Below, piece after piece: positions 36,209-46,972 of a stretch of DNA of 64,000 bases. Made by a program: the position numbers and the translations under genes. How positions within the stretch are numbered: the first letter of the stretch is position 1; each line of letters begins with the position of its first letter. Location: NCBI GenBank assembly GCA_035772785.1, contig JAOCPU010000017.1:186001-250000 (forward strand), written 5' to 3'. The notes under the pieces were generated by a model. That model saw only the letters and a program-made list of their open reading frames with translations. It was not told the origin of the DNA and made no database searches. This DNA is from Phlebiopsis flavidoalba (Eukaryota > Basidiomycota > Agaricomycetes > Polyporales > Phanerochaetaceae).

Positions 36209-37785
36209 ATGGCATTGGACAACTACACTCCCGCTCAGCTCGAGGTCCTGCAGTATCGTGAGCTGCAGATTCTTGCAAAAGGTACGCTTTTCCACTCTTT
36301 GCTGCCCTCTAAGCTCATCACTCATGGACATCAAAGGACTTGGTTGTAAAGGCCAAATGGCACCCGGAAAGCAATTATCAAGCGCATTGCTGAGCACTAC
36401 AAAACTCTTGCCGCCACCGCTCGCCGAACCAACGTAGCTCTGGGACTCGTAATATGTCCACTGCTACCTCACGACATATGTTGACCCTAAAGCGACGCTT
36501 CAGTAGGTATTAAGATCCCTAAGGCCACTGCAAAACGAACGTCGCCACAAAATGTTCAGGTCAACGCCACTCCAGGTCCTTCGCGCATGTCAGATACATG
36601 GAGTGAATGGGCTCCTCACCTGGCTTCTACGTCTGGCCCGCTCAAATGCCTCCTCTTGTCGCTGCGGACACTGGTACGCTGAGGGCATCCGACGCCACTC
36701 CTGCCGCACGCCGGCTACTGCATCACTACCAGGCCAGGACGCACCTACGTGAACAATAATCTCGATCGCCGTGCTCGCTCTCTATCCCGCCATTTTACCA
36801 CGAGGGACCCAAGGAAAGCTACACGAACAGCATCGAAGGGCAAAGTGGCAGGGCGCAGAATGTCCACTCACCTCTCGCCACACCCACGGCGTCACAGGAG
36901 GCCCTCGACGTCGAAGACGCGCCCGAGGTACACCAGGCCGATTTAACCAGCGCGGTTAAATCACCCAAGTGTGCCACACACGCGCCCTCTCGTCCGTCCG
37001 CCAAACCCGACGCCAGCAGCTCGAGAACGCACGCGTCCTCCGCCTCCTCCCACCCGTCGAACGGGACAGTCGCAACTCTTAAGCACACTGCGTCATCGCA
37101 GGCGCACACGGACGGCTCGTCGCAGGACCCCTGGCTCGCGTACGCCCACTCGCAGCGCGCGTCGCCGCCGGCATTCGACGAGCTCGACGCGCGCGCGCGC
37201 CCGTGCGCCGCGGGCTGCCTGCGTCGCTGTCGATGTCGCAAATTTCCCCACGGGCTCACGAGAAGACCGTCTCAAGGACGTCTCAACGTAATAAACGCCC
37301 ATAGCCGATGTCTCTTGAGACATCAAAATGATGTCGGGACGAGTCTCAGAGGCCCTCAAAGGCCCTCAAGGGCCTCTCAACACGGTCTCAAGGGCGTCTC
37401 ACGAGCTCTCATGAGATATTTCGTACTTCTCAGTGAGACCGAATCTCTCAACTGTCTCACGAGCCCTCACAAGCGCTCATGGTCTCTCCCCCCCAAGATT
37501 TGCGACAGAGCATCGGGGCGCGGCGACGAGCTGCCGCTCACCCAGATTCTGGCCTCCTCGTCGCAGTCGGAGGCCGGGGAGGCACTCGGCACGGCGGCGC
37601 GGGGCGTGCAGACAGACGCAGACGGACGGCCCAGCCAGACGATCGCGGACGAGACGGTGGCGACGTTCAAGCGGCGGCTTGGGGAGTTCAACCTTGAGAT
37701 GACGGAGGACGAAGAAGGGGAGGTGCGTGGGGTGCTTGCGCGGGTGCGTAATGCGGCGAGGGGCGCGTCGGGCGCGTCCACATGA
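36209..37785 (+). CDS. SAP-motif protein, NuSAP-like N-terminus
   Basis: Exon 1 (from 36209) reads MALDNYTPAQLEVLQYRELQ then ILAK before a GTACGC donor. After the intron, with one base shift, the sequence reads DLGxKAxGTRKAIIKRIAEHY followed by a Leu/Ala helix. This is a SAP motif close in pattern to that of animal NuSAP (LKYSDLQNLAKSLGLRANLR). The middle is Arg/Ser/Thr-rich and basic, as in proteins that bind DNA or microtubules. Near 37260-37490 lies a degenerate repeat of about 10-11 bp. The final exon encodes GRGDELPLTQILASSSQS, an Ala/Gly-rich link, QTIADETVATFKRRLGEFNL, an acidic EMTEDEEGEV and a short basic end, with TGA at 37783-37785. The resemblance to NuSAP is at motif level only; nuclear or chromatin function is inference. 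Confidence 0.52.
37258..37490. repeat. degenerate ~10-11 bp tandem repeat (xxCTCAxxRG)
   Basis: At least ten units of the form GTCTCAAGGG / CCCTCAAAGG / CGTCTCACGAG / CTCTCATGAG follow one another, with a palindrome GTCTCTTGAGAC at 37310-37321. The period is close to one helical turn. It lies inside the plus-strand SAP gene. One frame is open across it and into the last exon, so it may be translated (Ser/Leu/Arg-rich) or intronic. Confidence 0.7.
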
Positions 37786-38419
37786 GGAGCGGACGAGGGA
37801 GTGGCTTAAGCGGGGGTCGCGAGCCTAGCTACTCCTGCTTGGCAGCGAAGGTCGCCTGAACCCCCAGCTAAACGACGGAGGCTGTAGGGTGCCATAGTGG
37901 GATGTTCAAGCTTTCATTTCAGGATTTCTGGGGCGCCATTTTATACATTACCTGTACTTGTACCTCAAATCACGTTCCGCCTTCTTCTGGGCACAATACA
38001 CCGCGGATCTCGTATCCCTACTCATTGTCTGAACAGCAACAACAAAGACTTCGAAACCCTCATATGCTGTGGTCCGATGAGCACACGGACGCTCCTCATG
38101 GTGATCAGCGGGGCTCAGGGCCCTACGCTCGACTTATCGACGCATCTCTACCGAGGGTCCGCCTAGAGCTCATAGACGTCACACAGCAAAGAGATATGAG
38201 GGGTGGACGATTGGAGGCACGGGCCCTCCAGAGACGACGATCTCTTCCATTATATCGGATCCCCTCCGCGCCAGCCTATAGCTATAGCAGCATGAAGAAA
38301 ATACAGAAGACGAGACGAGACAGATGAGAGAATTCGGGTGAGGTTGTACGCTATATAACCTACTGCAGCACGGGCGTGAGCGACACAATAATATTACATG
38401 ATGGTTAATCGTCAGTTAT
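37786..38419. other. convergent intergenic region
   Basis: Between the 3' ends of the SAP gene (plus) and NAB2 (minus). A weak plus-strand frame (37902-38327) has Gln- and Arg-rich segments but no recognisable family. Otherwise probably two 3' UTRs. Confidence 0.4.
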
Positions 38420-40830
38420 CTAGAGAATTGGTGCGACGGCCTTGATCTCTTGCGGCGTTCCAGGAGGAGGCGTGTTGTCGCTATGCGGAAGATGGTGACA
38501 GGCTTCGCCTCGTCCTTCTTCCCAGCAGCAGCAGGCCTGGGGCTTGGGCGACCCGCCTGTTGCGCCTGGAGCTTCTTCTCCTCGACCTCCTTCACCTTCT
38601 TTCTCGAGCTCAGCGCGCGCTCTGCGCGCTGGGCTTATGATGAACGTCATGCTCTTGTTGCCCCTCTGTGCACCCCGCACTGCCGTTGTCCGACGAGGAC
38701 AGCACTGACGAGGCCAGCCCGTCGTCCCGAGCCCGCCGGTGGAAGGTGGACGGCAGGACGCGGCCCTCCGGATATGCTGGAACGCACAGGTCGCCTTCGT
38801 GCATGCCGTGCCAAACCGGCATTGTGCTTGTGTGGGATGGAGTTGGGGGCTGCTTTCTGGTCGCGGGTGCGTGAACGTGCAGCCGGGGCGTGTAGGCAGG
38901 CGGCGCCGAAGCGGCAAGGGAATCTGGGATTGGTGGGATGGGGACGGTGAAGGGTGTGCATGCCGCAGGGGTGAATGCAGGGGCCCTCGGATTGAGTTCA
39001 CCTAAACACGACTGCGGTTAATAACCAGCAGATGAACGCGGACGCGGCAAAACTTACCAGGACCCTTGAGAAGCGGCGGGGCTGACGTGTGCGCTTTATG
39101 CAATCCTTATCCTTGCAAAAAGTCCTTCCCCATTCTCGCAGGGTGTGGTCGTTACTGGAGGACAACACCACTTTCCGGCGTCGCAACTGGCGAACGGGTG
39201 CGAGTAACGGCACATCGCGTTCGAGCATTTGTAGACCAAACTTGCACAAACGTGGGTGATTGAGGCCGCGCGGGAGGAGCAACGCAGGCCGGCCCTGGGG
39301 ATGGGGTAAGCTGCGACTTGCGGTGCGACGGGTGTGGGGGCGGCGATGACAGGGGCGGGTGCAGCGACGGCGGGCTGCTGTTCTGCTTTGCCGGACCCGC
39401 AGCGTTGGGCACCGTCAGGACCATTGGACGGCGGCGTTGGCGCGTGACCGCCGCGACGACCTCCTCCTCGCCCCCTCATACCACCTCTTCCACGTCCTCT
39501 CCCGCCAGGTCCGTTCATCCCCTGCCCATGCATGCCCCTGCATCCCATTCATATCCATACCCGGCTGCATCGGAAACGGCCCGTTCATGCCCATCGCCGC
39601 GGGATTGAGGATGCCCATCGCGCCCGCCATCTGGGTCATCAACGCCATTTCGGTTCATCATCATCTCCTGCAGGCATCATCGGGTTCGTCAATGCCCGCC
39701 ATCGCCGCAATGTCCATGCCCTGGGCATGCGCCCATCGCGGAAGCCCGGCGCCCCGTCCCCGCCATCATTCATGCGCCATCGTGTCAGGGTTAGTGCGCC
39801 GTAATGGCGGTCGATTGCGCGCCTGGATGTCGTTCGCCTTGACGTACGGACCGCGCCGGGGCCGTGAGCGGCGGTGAGCTCATCCGCTTCGAGCAAAGTG
39901 CCCTGGCGTGAGACGCTTTGGGCCGTTTCCGTCCCTGTCGCGTTGCATCGCCAACGGGGCCCGGTCGGCAAGGTCGCGATACGCCCGCTCTGTTTTTGTG
40001 TGGGTGGCCCCCTGGTGAAGGTGCGCGGGCAGAAGTCCGAGCGTTTTTTGCTGACGGGAGTAGAGAAGTCGAAAAGGGAGAGGCCTGGTCGAGCTGCAAT
40101 GTTGCGTACAAAGGGCCGGTGCGCGGGCCACTCGCGGTGTTGCCGTCGTGAGGGTTTCGTTTTGGATGTGTGGTGGAGCCTCTGTTGTGGAGCGGCAGCT
40201 TGGGTGCAGGAGCGGTCGTTGGTTCAGGAGATGGGCGCAGGAGATCGGATTCGTGGTGAAGTTCGGGCAAGCTTCGGCGAATTAGCCAGTCCACGAAACT
40301 CGCGTCTGTGAGGCGCAACTTCAACATGGCGAATGTAGTGGAATCTAGAATGGCGCAATATAGCTCACCAAAGTCCGAGCGCTCTTACTTATGGAAGGTT
40401 CAAAGCAAAGTCAGTACATTGCAACCGGCCGAGAGAGTGAGGAGACTTACAGTCGAGACCAGATCCGAAAGCTATCTGGGATGTGGAGGCTTGTGTAGGT
40501 CAGTCCACGAAGCAGACCGGGTATTGACCGAGCTGGCCACATCACCAGGTTGGTCGTGCTATTTTATAACCCCCAGGATAGTAATGTATTCCGCCATGAC
40601 TTGGTCTGGCGCGGATTGATGAGATTAGCTGAACGAATGGAACTTAGAGGCAATACGCCAACCCGCATCAAGGGACTGTATCCCCTCGTTTTCGGATTCG
40701 TCAATTCATCCTGGATTGATTCCTGGAGGACAAGTCAGCGATGACCACCGTAGCATGCCAGCTGAGAGGCGTACCTGAGAAATGCTGTCGCGCCGCTACC
40801 AGTCCCAATGAAGTCAAGCCGAACGGCCAT
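38420..40830 (-). CDS. NAB2: nuclear poly(A) RNA-binding protein Nab2
   Basis: Nab2 binds poly(A) RNA, controls tail length and aids mRNA export; it has a PWI-like N-terminal helical domain, a Gln/Arg-Gly-rich middle and several CCCH fingers. The start at 40830 opens MAVRLDFIGTGSG; later exons give ESIQDELT..RGYSP, VMAEYITI and DASFVDWL, the expected N-terminal domain blocks. The middle is Met/Gly/Pro-rich (MGMNGPFPMQPGMDMNGMQG) followed by an RGG-like part (GRGRGRGGMRGRGGGRRGG). Four fingers of the Nab2 type C-x5-C-x4-C-x3-H can be read: around CSNAMCRYSH (39200-39240), CKDKDC (near 39110), PGCTFTH (near 38880) and CRFGTACTKATCAFQH (near 38800), followed by an Ala/Glu/Arg-rich tail ending QEIKAVAPIL with TAG at 38420-38422. 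Some fingers need a one-base shift to be complete. Short introns split the N-terminal part. Confidence 0.86.
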
Positions 40831-41303
40831 AGTGAGGATTGGAGGTGGTGGAGGTTGTAATACAGGATGGTGTCGGTCACGGCGCATCCCCTGTGGCTCA
40901 CCTGCCTGGCTCAGATCGAAACTGAAACGCGTGACGGTGACTAAGCGCGTCACGACGGTAAGCCGACTTTAGTGCTCGTGACTCGTGAGGAAGACGGGTC
41001 GCGCTGAGTGTGACGTTCGTCACGCCTTCCCTTCGCTGGGGGTGTTACATCCCTGGATGACAGGTGTTCACTGCTTCTGTGATGTCGACGACCGAATTCT
41101 ACTCCAGATATATATTTCCGCATTTCCCGATTTCCCGCAGGCGTATATACGACGCATTTTTGTGGCCAACATAGCCCTGGCATTCAGGGTGCCCACTCCG
41201 CCAAGCCGCGTTCGGCCTTGCCGTGATGAACTAAAAGTCACTGAAGCGGAGGAGGCTGTGGTGGTTCCACCAAGCTTCAACCCAACCTGCCACACCTCAT
41301 GTC
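40831..41303. promoter_or_regulatory. intergenic region between divergent NAB2 and ATPase gene
   Basis: No open frame of note. The region contains the short direct and inverted GTGACG/CGTCACG motifs near 40930-41025 (CGTGACGGTGA, GCGTCACGACG, GTGACGTTCGTCACG). These could be regulatory sites shared by both genes, but no binding factor is implied. Confidence 0.35.
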
Positions 41304-44300
41304 ATGCCCAGCAGCGTCGCGCCTCACTCCCGCGTGCCATCCCCCGTCTTGTCGCCAACCAAGCCCCTAATCGTATCACCAGCATTTCTGGACGCACATC
41401 CGGACCTCCGACGCGTCTCTTTTCCAGCCATGTCCGCGGCGACGTCTGCAGCTTCCGGACCAAACCACGCTCGACTAGTGGCTGGCTGCGGCACATTTCA
41501 CAGTCCCCGGTGTCGCTGCAGCAGCAAACCTTCGGACGAGCCAGATATCACTCCGACACCTGAAAAAGCGTCGCCGAGCGAGGAGACCCGTCGGACGGAT
41601 GCTGGATCCGCTGAACGTGGCGGGCCTTCCGCGGCTCCGGGACGCATGCACCGGCAGCTCAGCAATCCTCGTCTTCCCAAGCTCCCGGAAGCTTCAGCGC
41701 GACTCCGTTCACCCACGGGCTTCGAGCCCATCTTCGATGCGTTTCTGACTACGGTCGTCGGACTGGGCATGGGTGAGTGTAGAAAACTCTGTAGTCCGCT
41801 GTTTACATCTTTCGCTGTGGCACTCCGCTCGTCGTCGGAGCGTGCATAAACTTGCGGGGGTGCTCCGTGGCCATCTGTTCCATGCCTGTCGCGGGACCCA
41901 CACAGTTCCTGCGCCACATCATTCCATCTCTAAAAACTGCGCTGACTGACGCCTTGCGGAATGCAGTCTTCTTCGGGGGATTGCCTATGTCGAGTGGTAC
42001 AAGGCCAACGTCCTGACCAAGGTGCGTGATTGCCCGATGCACGTACGCGCGAGCTTAACATTGCTAAAAAACGCCTCCCAGATCGAGCAGGCCTTCTCGG
42101 CGGGCTACGACCCCGCGCTCGAGCTCGCCAACCGCGCCGCGAAGCGCAACCGCAAAGGCAGCCAAGGGCAGCGCGGACGCGCACGAATGGGACCTCGACG
42201 GGCCGTGGACCGAGCAGAAGGGGTCACCTGCGGCGCGAGGACCAGGACCTGATGGACCGCATCGTCAACGGCAGCGACGAGGGCGGGCACTACTTTATGC
42301 TCCTCGGCACCCAACGGTGCGAAAAAAAACCTGTCCGCACCCTGTGACGTGGAAATGTGCGCAATGGCTGACGGGCGTTCAGGGCACGGGCAAGAACACA
42401 GACAGCACACGATGATCTTGTACGAGGCACGATGCCAGGCATGCACGCGGAGGGTTTCGTCGTGCATCTGCACGAGGCGCACCCGACCTGGCAGGTGTTC
42501 CGCCTACGTCGGTCTCGGCGAAGAGGCCGGGCAGGGTGACTACCGGCTCCGCTTGGGGGAGGGATCCGGGGGGGGGCGGGGACGCCCCCCGATCCGGCTC
42601 GGCAGGGGCGCTCAACTACGAGTTCCACGAGGACTCGCAGACGGGGCTCTTCCAGCGGCGCGACCCGCGCGAGGGCGGGGCCTGCGCTGGACATTGAGCG
42701 CGGTGAGTGTCGTGGGCGCACCATCCGGGTGTGCGGGCGCGCTTGACGGACTGCAGTGTAGGGTGCAGTTCGCTGAACAAGATGGAAAAGGTCGCGAACA
42801 TATGGAAAATCCGGTTATTCGGACAGGAGAAGCGGCCGTTGGTGCTGATCCTCAATAATGTGCACCTCTTCAAGAACGACGACGACGGCAAGCAGATTCT
42901 GCTGCAGTTCCAGCAGCGCGCCGAGGCGTGGGCCGCGAGCAGGTACGTGCGCGATACGACTACAATGAGTGCCAGGTGTATGCTCAGTGTTTGCCCGTGC
43001 AGGCATTGTGACCGTCGTCTTCAGCTCGTGCGTATTACGCGTGTTTTACCCGGTACATCGCTTAATGCCCCACAGCGATGACTTTTGGCCGTTCCTGGCG
43101 ATGCGTAAGTTCCCGACATTTATTGCCTCCATCCCCGCTGACAACGCCCCAGGCCGCACCGCAAGCCGTATGCACGTACGTCCCGCGCCCGCCACCACGC
43201 CGCGCCGCCTACTGAACGTCCTCCTGCAGGTCGGTATCAGTAAAGGACCATCTTTTACACAGCGCCAGGCGCTGCGAGGTAGGCGGCGATGCGCATGGCG
43301 GCAGGCGTCGTGACGCAGGTGAGCTGAAGTGAGGCAAGGAGGATGCCGAGGACGCTGGTCTATAGGACCGGTTGAACGCGGTGATCAACGGTGGGGGTGC
43401 CGGTGGCTGACCTCGCGGTTATCCTCAACAGATGGTCGCGGGTGCGACGAGCATGTGTCACGTGAGGTGGGAGTGGTGGGTATTTTAGGTCGGGGCCATT
43501 TGCAGCCAGGCATCTGCTGCAGGGTCTGGAGAGCAGGCGTAGTTTGGCTGCAGGAGTCGACGAGAGCGGGGCTCCATCGAGGACCAGCGACAGAGAACGG
43601 ACGTGTTAGAGGAGGAGGTGCAGAGGGGAGCCTGAGTGTGGAGGGAAGGAAATTAAGGTCTGGTAAGGCAGTGAGATGAGCGGGCATTGTGAGCTGGGGT
43701 CGACTTGTTAGGGGACGAGGTAGTTGGGGGAAAGAGAATATACTGGGTGGGATGATATGGTTGGGGAACATTATGGGTGATAAGGAGTCAAAAAAAAATG
43801 GAGAGGCTCGTGGCTCGGGGAGTGGAGGAGGGGGCGGTGTAGCGTGCCTGCGCGAGTATTTGTGAAGAACGAGTGACAAAGGCTAAGGGAGGGGCAGTAT
43901 GCGCAGTAGAGCTTTTAGGCGCGCTTTAGAGTCGACTGCGACGTGGCGCCCAGATTGCCGCCACGGGAACGAGAAATCTCCTGGAGGCAATCGAGGATCT
44001 GGCCCCTCCCCAAGATTTCCCTTCGTGTGCGTGACGATCCCTCTATACTTACCGCGCCTCCCACGAAAAATTCTTTTTGCAGTTCCGAGATGCCGCCAGA
44101 TAATGACCCGCACAGGACTTCCTCGAAGGGACTGCGTTGAGCCAACAACACGTGCACTCATTTGGGTTGTTCACCCCGCCACAGAGCTAGACCGCGCCCC
44201 CCCTGAACATCATCGCCATCGACGTGAGCCATCCCATGCAAGATGCCCCCGCACGTGCCCGCTCACCCCCGCCGCAGATCAACCACGACGTGACCCCGAT

Positions 44301-44578
44301 AGACTCGCTTCTGCTGACCTGCGCGCGCGGCGCGGCGACGTGGTCGAGGCCGCGGGCTTCGACGCACAGCTCGACGACGTGCGTGCGCGCGCGTCGACTT
44401 CGAGATCGAGAGCCTGCACAACCGCACGCGCGAGCTCACCGTGCGTCGCTCCCACACTACTCTATTTGCTGCGCGGCTGATCGCGCGCCTGCCTGTTCCA
44501 GTTCAAGGACGTGAACTGCTGGCGATCGCATCCGATTGGCAGGTCGACAAGGGCGGCGCGCTGCTCCTCGAGCAGTAG
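41304..44578 (+). CDS. P-loop ATPase, probably mitochondrial
   Basis: A fungal P-loop NTPase of unknown biochemical role. The N-terminal part has a mitochondrial-type Arg/Ser-rich leader in one of two overlapping frames (RTSGPPTRLFSSHVRG) and a Ser/Pro segment; a hydrophobic stretch LTTVVGLGMG is near 41750. Later exons give IEQAFSAGYDPALELANRAA, REDQDLMDRIVNGSDEGGHY, FMLLGTQ and, after a likely intron, GTGKN at 42383 (Walker A-like), LNYEFHEDSQTGLFQRRDPR, PLVLILNNVHLFKNDDDG (Walker B-like, near 42840-42890), ILLQFQQRAEAWAAS, then SDDFWPFLAMR. A C-terminal part reads CRQIMTRT (near 44090), then TPIDSLLLTCA, FDAQLDDVRA and ends ELLAIASDWQVDKGGALLLE-Gln with TAG at 44576-44578. The region 43320-43880 fits poorly and is Pro-rich on the other strand. 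The Walker A Lys is followed by Asn where Ser or Thr is usual, perhaps a sequencing error. Confidence 0.55.
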
Positions 44579-45586
44579 CCAGCTCACCAGAGGGCCGTCC
44601 CAGGCCGCACCCTGTCACAGTTTGCGCTAACGACCTCCACACCCTACTTACCGTGTACATGCATCCTTGCCCCCCCGCGGCCGCAACCCTGTTTCTTCGT
44701 TACACCCGTCCCGTGCCCTCCTCGGTGGCATCGGCTACGAATCGCAGAAGGCTCGCGGCCGTCAGGTGGTGCTCCTCGCGAAGGGTGCGCGTTCTGTACA
44801 GCGAAGGCGCACCAGCTCGCCGTTCTCGCGCACGCCCGGTCCTTGGTGCTTCCGCGTGCCCTCAGACGGGGACGACTAAACCTTCAGACCCTTTATACCT
44901 GATGCCGCGCCGCACGCGGCTTTGAAGCCTGAATCTCGATGTTCAAGCGGCCGTCCCAAAGTGCACAAATCAGCGCGCCTTATATTCGCGACTAGATACA
45001 CAAGGACACACAGCGAGTTGCGATACAGTTGCCATACGCGTCCAGCTGATGAGCATGCTCCGTGCTAATCAGACAGCGTAGATGAGTACGGCGCGCGCCG
45101 CCTGGCTCGGGAACCGTGCCAGTATGTGGAAACGGGTGACATCATGATGCTCGGAGGCGCAGTTGGTTGTTGTTGTGAGAGACAGTTAGAGGACAGCTCG
45201 TTGTGTGCGCCGCCGCCCGCGACTCGAGGAACTCAGGCACGTCCGAGGACATGCACACCCATCTGCGCCTACGCCTGCGCGCCCGAGCGAGCCTGTTTGG
45301 GGTGCGCCTCGGGGGCCGCGCCGGGGTGGGTACGCGAGAAAGAACGCGTGTGTATGCGCGATAAAGAGTTGCTTGTATAAGGGAAGGCGGTCCGTTGCCG
45401 TCGTCGTGCGCTCGGTGGGATTACCAGTTGGGGCGTAGCCAGCGTCCGCGGCGCACAGGGTTCGGGCCGAGGGCGCATCGTCTGCGTTAGCGTTGAGTTG
45501 CAATGCGCGATGGGTTCTCAGGAGCGAGTCAGGAGGCGGGCCAGGGGATGGAGGGAAGCGCAGACAGGAACGCGGTCCTAGGAGAT

Positions 45587-45705
45587 CAGGGCCCTAGATA
45601 TACAGCACCGGCAGTCGCAAGACGAGGACCCGATGCGAAGTCAAAGTCAAACGCGTACTGCAGTTGCGTGCCCATTGTGCACCGCCCCGCCGATCCCGGG
45701 TTGCG
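45587..45705. repeat. dispersed repeat, copy 1
   Basis: Shares GCCCTAGxTATAxAGCACCGxCAGTC at its left end and TGCACCGCCCCGCCGATCC at its right end with the copy at 46839-46911. The internal spacing differs (longer here), so it looks like a diverged duplicated element or promoter module. Confidence 0.5.
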
Positions 45706-46838
45706 CGCCGCATCTGCCAATATGCGCACCCACGCGCGATGGTGGCGAGATGCGAGTGATGCCGATGACAGGCAGCGTTGGCAAAATGGTTCCCATGCGA
45801 CAGGACAGAAGAGCAAAGCGTGCCCGACCGAGGATCCCAGAGCAGTCCCGAGATGAAATTGGCCGCCGCATCAGATGTGCGGATCCAGACGGGCCACTAC
45901 GCTACCCACCGCACCTGCGCCATATGCAATGACGTACCGCGTGGGAAGGCCCACCTCTCCCTACCTCTCCTAGGAATCAAAGTAGAGTCTCCTGCAGATC
46001 AGCATGGGACGTCAGCAGCATCGGGGATTATCGCGTGCAGGGGGGCGCCACTCACCGTCAATGCATCCCGCTCCCTCCTCGACGCCACCCCCGCCACGGC
46101 CTCGGACCGCGCGTGACGGCACTCGCAGGATCGAATCACGGAGCGTCCTAGGGTCCCCTGCCCGAACACCTTGCCCGCGGGGTATGTTTTGCTCGCCGTG
46201 GGTTATATAGCAAGACCTGTGGCGGCGTTCGTTTATGCGCGGGCTGGCGCAGCTTTCAGCGTACGCACCGCCCGCGCGCGATACACCCACATAAAGCAAC
46301 TCTCGCTCTTCTCTTATGTTTCTGGTTTTCTAGCTTTATGAGCGTCCAGAGCCATAAAACGGAGTGTGCGTACCTGTGATCGGACGCCACTGGTCCGCGG
46401 CTCCAAGCCGTCCACGGGGCCCAAGCTCCGGTACTTCCTACGACACCAGCTGCTTTGTGGGCATTGCCCCCGCCATACCGCAGCTCCACTGAGGCTGAAC
46501 GCGAGCTGGCGCAGCATGCGCCCGCACAGCCGTGCGCGTGAACACGAGCGCGACTGACTCGCGAGACCTGCCGTTTATAACCTCCTGGGAAGGACAGTAC
46601 GATCGAGTGACAGTGCGTGTGTGTGGCAATCAGACAGGAGGGGGCTCGGGGATTGCACTGCCTCTGACGTGGGGTATGGATCGGGCGCTGCTGGGTTTGA
46701 GATTGAATATTGAATATTGAGCTTGAGTTTGAGAATGCGAGGATTGCAGAGAGGACGACGTGCCAGATAGGCGTCGGTGTACTGAACGTGGATCGGCAGC
46801 TAGTCGTCAACGGGCCAAAGTATGCAGGCCATCACTCC

Positions 46839-46911
46839 GAGCCCTAGCTATATAGCACCGTCAGTCTAGCACCTATCCATGCCCGACATTATGCACCGCC
46901 CCGCCGATCCG
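46839..46911. repeat. dispersed repeat, copy 2
   Basis: Second copy of the element described at 45587, same orientation and about 1.25 kb away. The left block contains a TATA-like CTATATAGC. It is followed directly by the 26-bp tandem repeat. Confidence 0.5.
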
Positions 46912-46920
46912 AGCGCCATC

Positions 46921-46972
46921 CCAATTCTACCATGCCCGAGCGACGTCCAATTCTGCCATGCCCGAGCTGCCA
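46921..46972. repeat. 26-bp tandem duplication
   Basis: Two adjacent near-identical 26-bp units, each opening CCAATTCT(A/G)CCATGCCCGAG. The core CCATGCCCGA also occurs once just upstream at 46878-46887. Confidence 0.75.
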
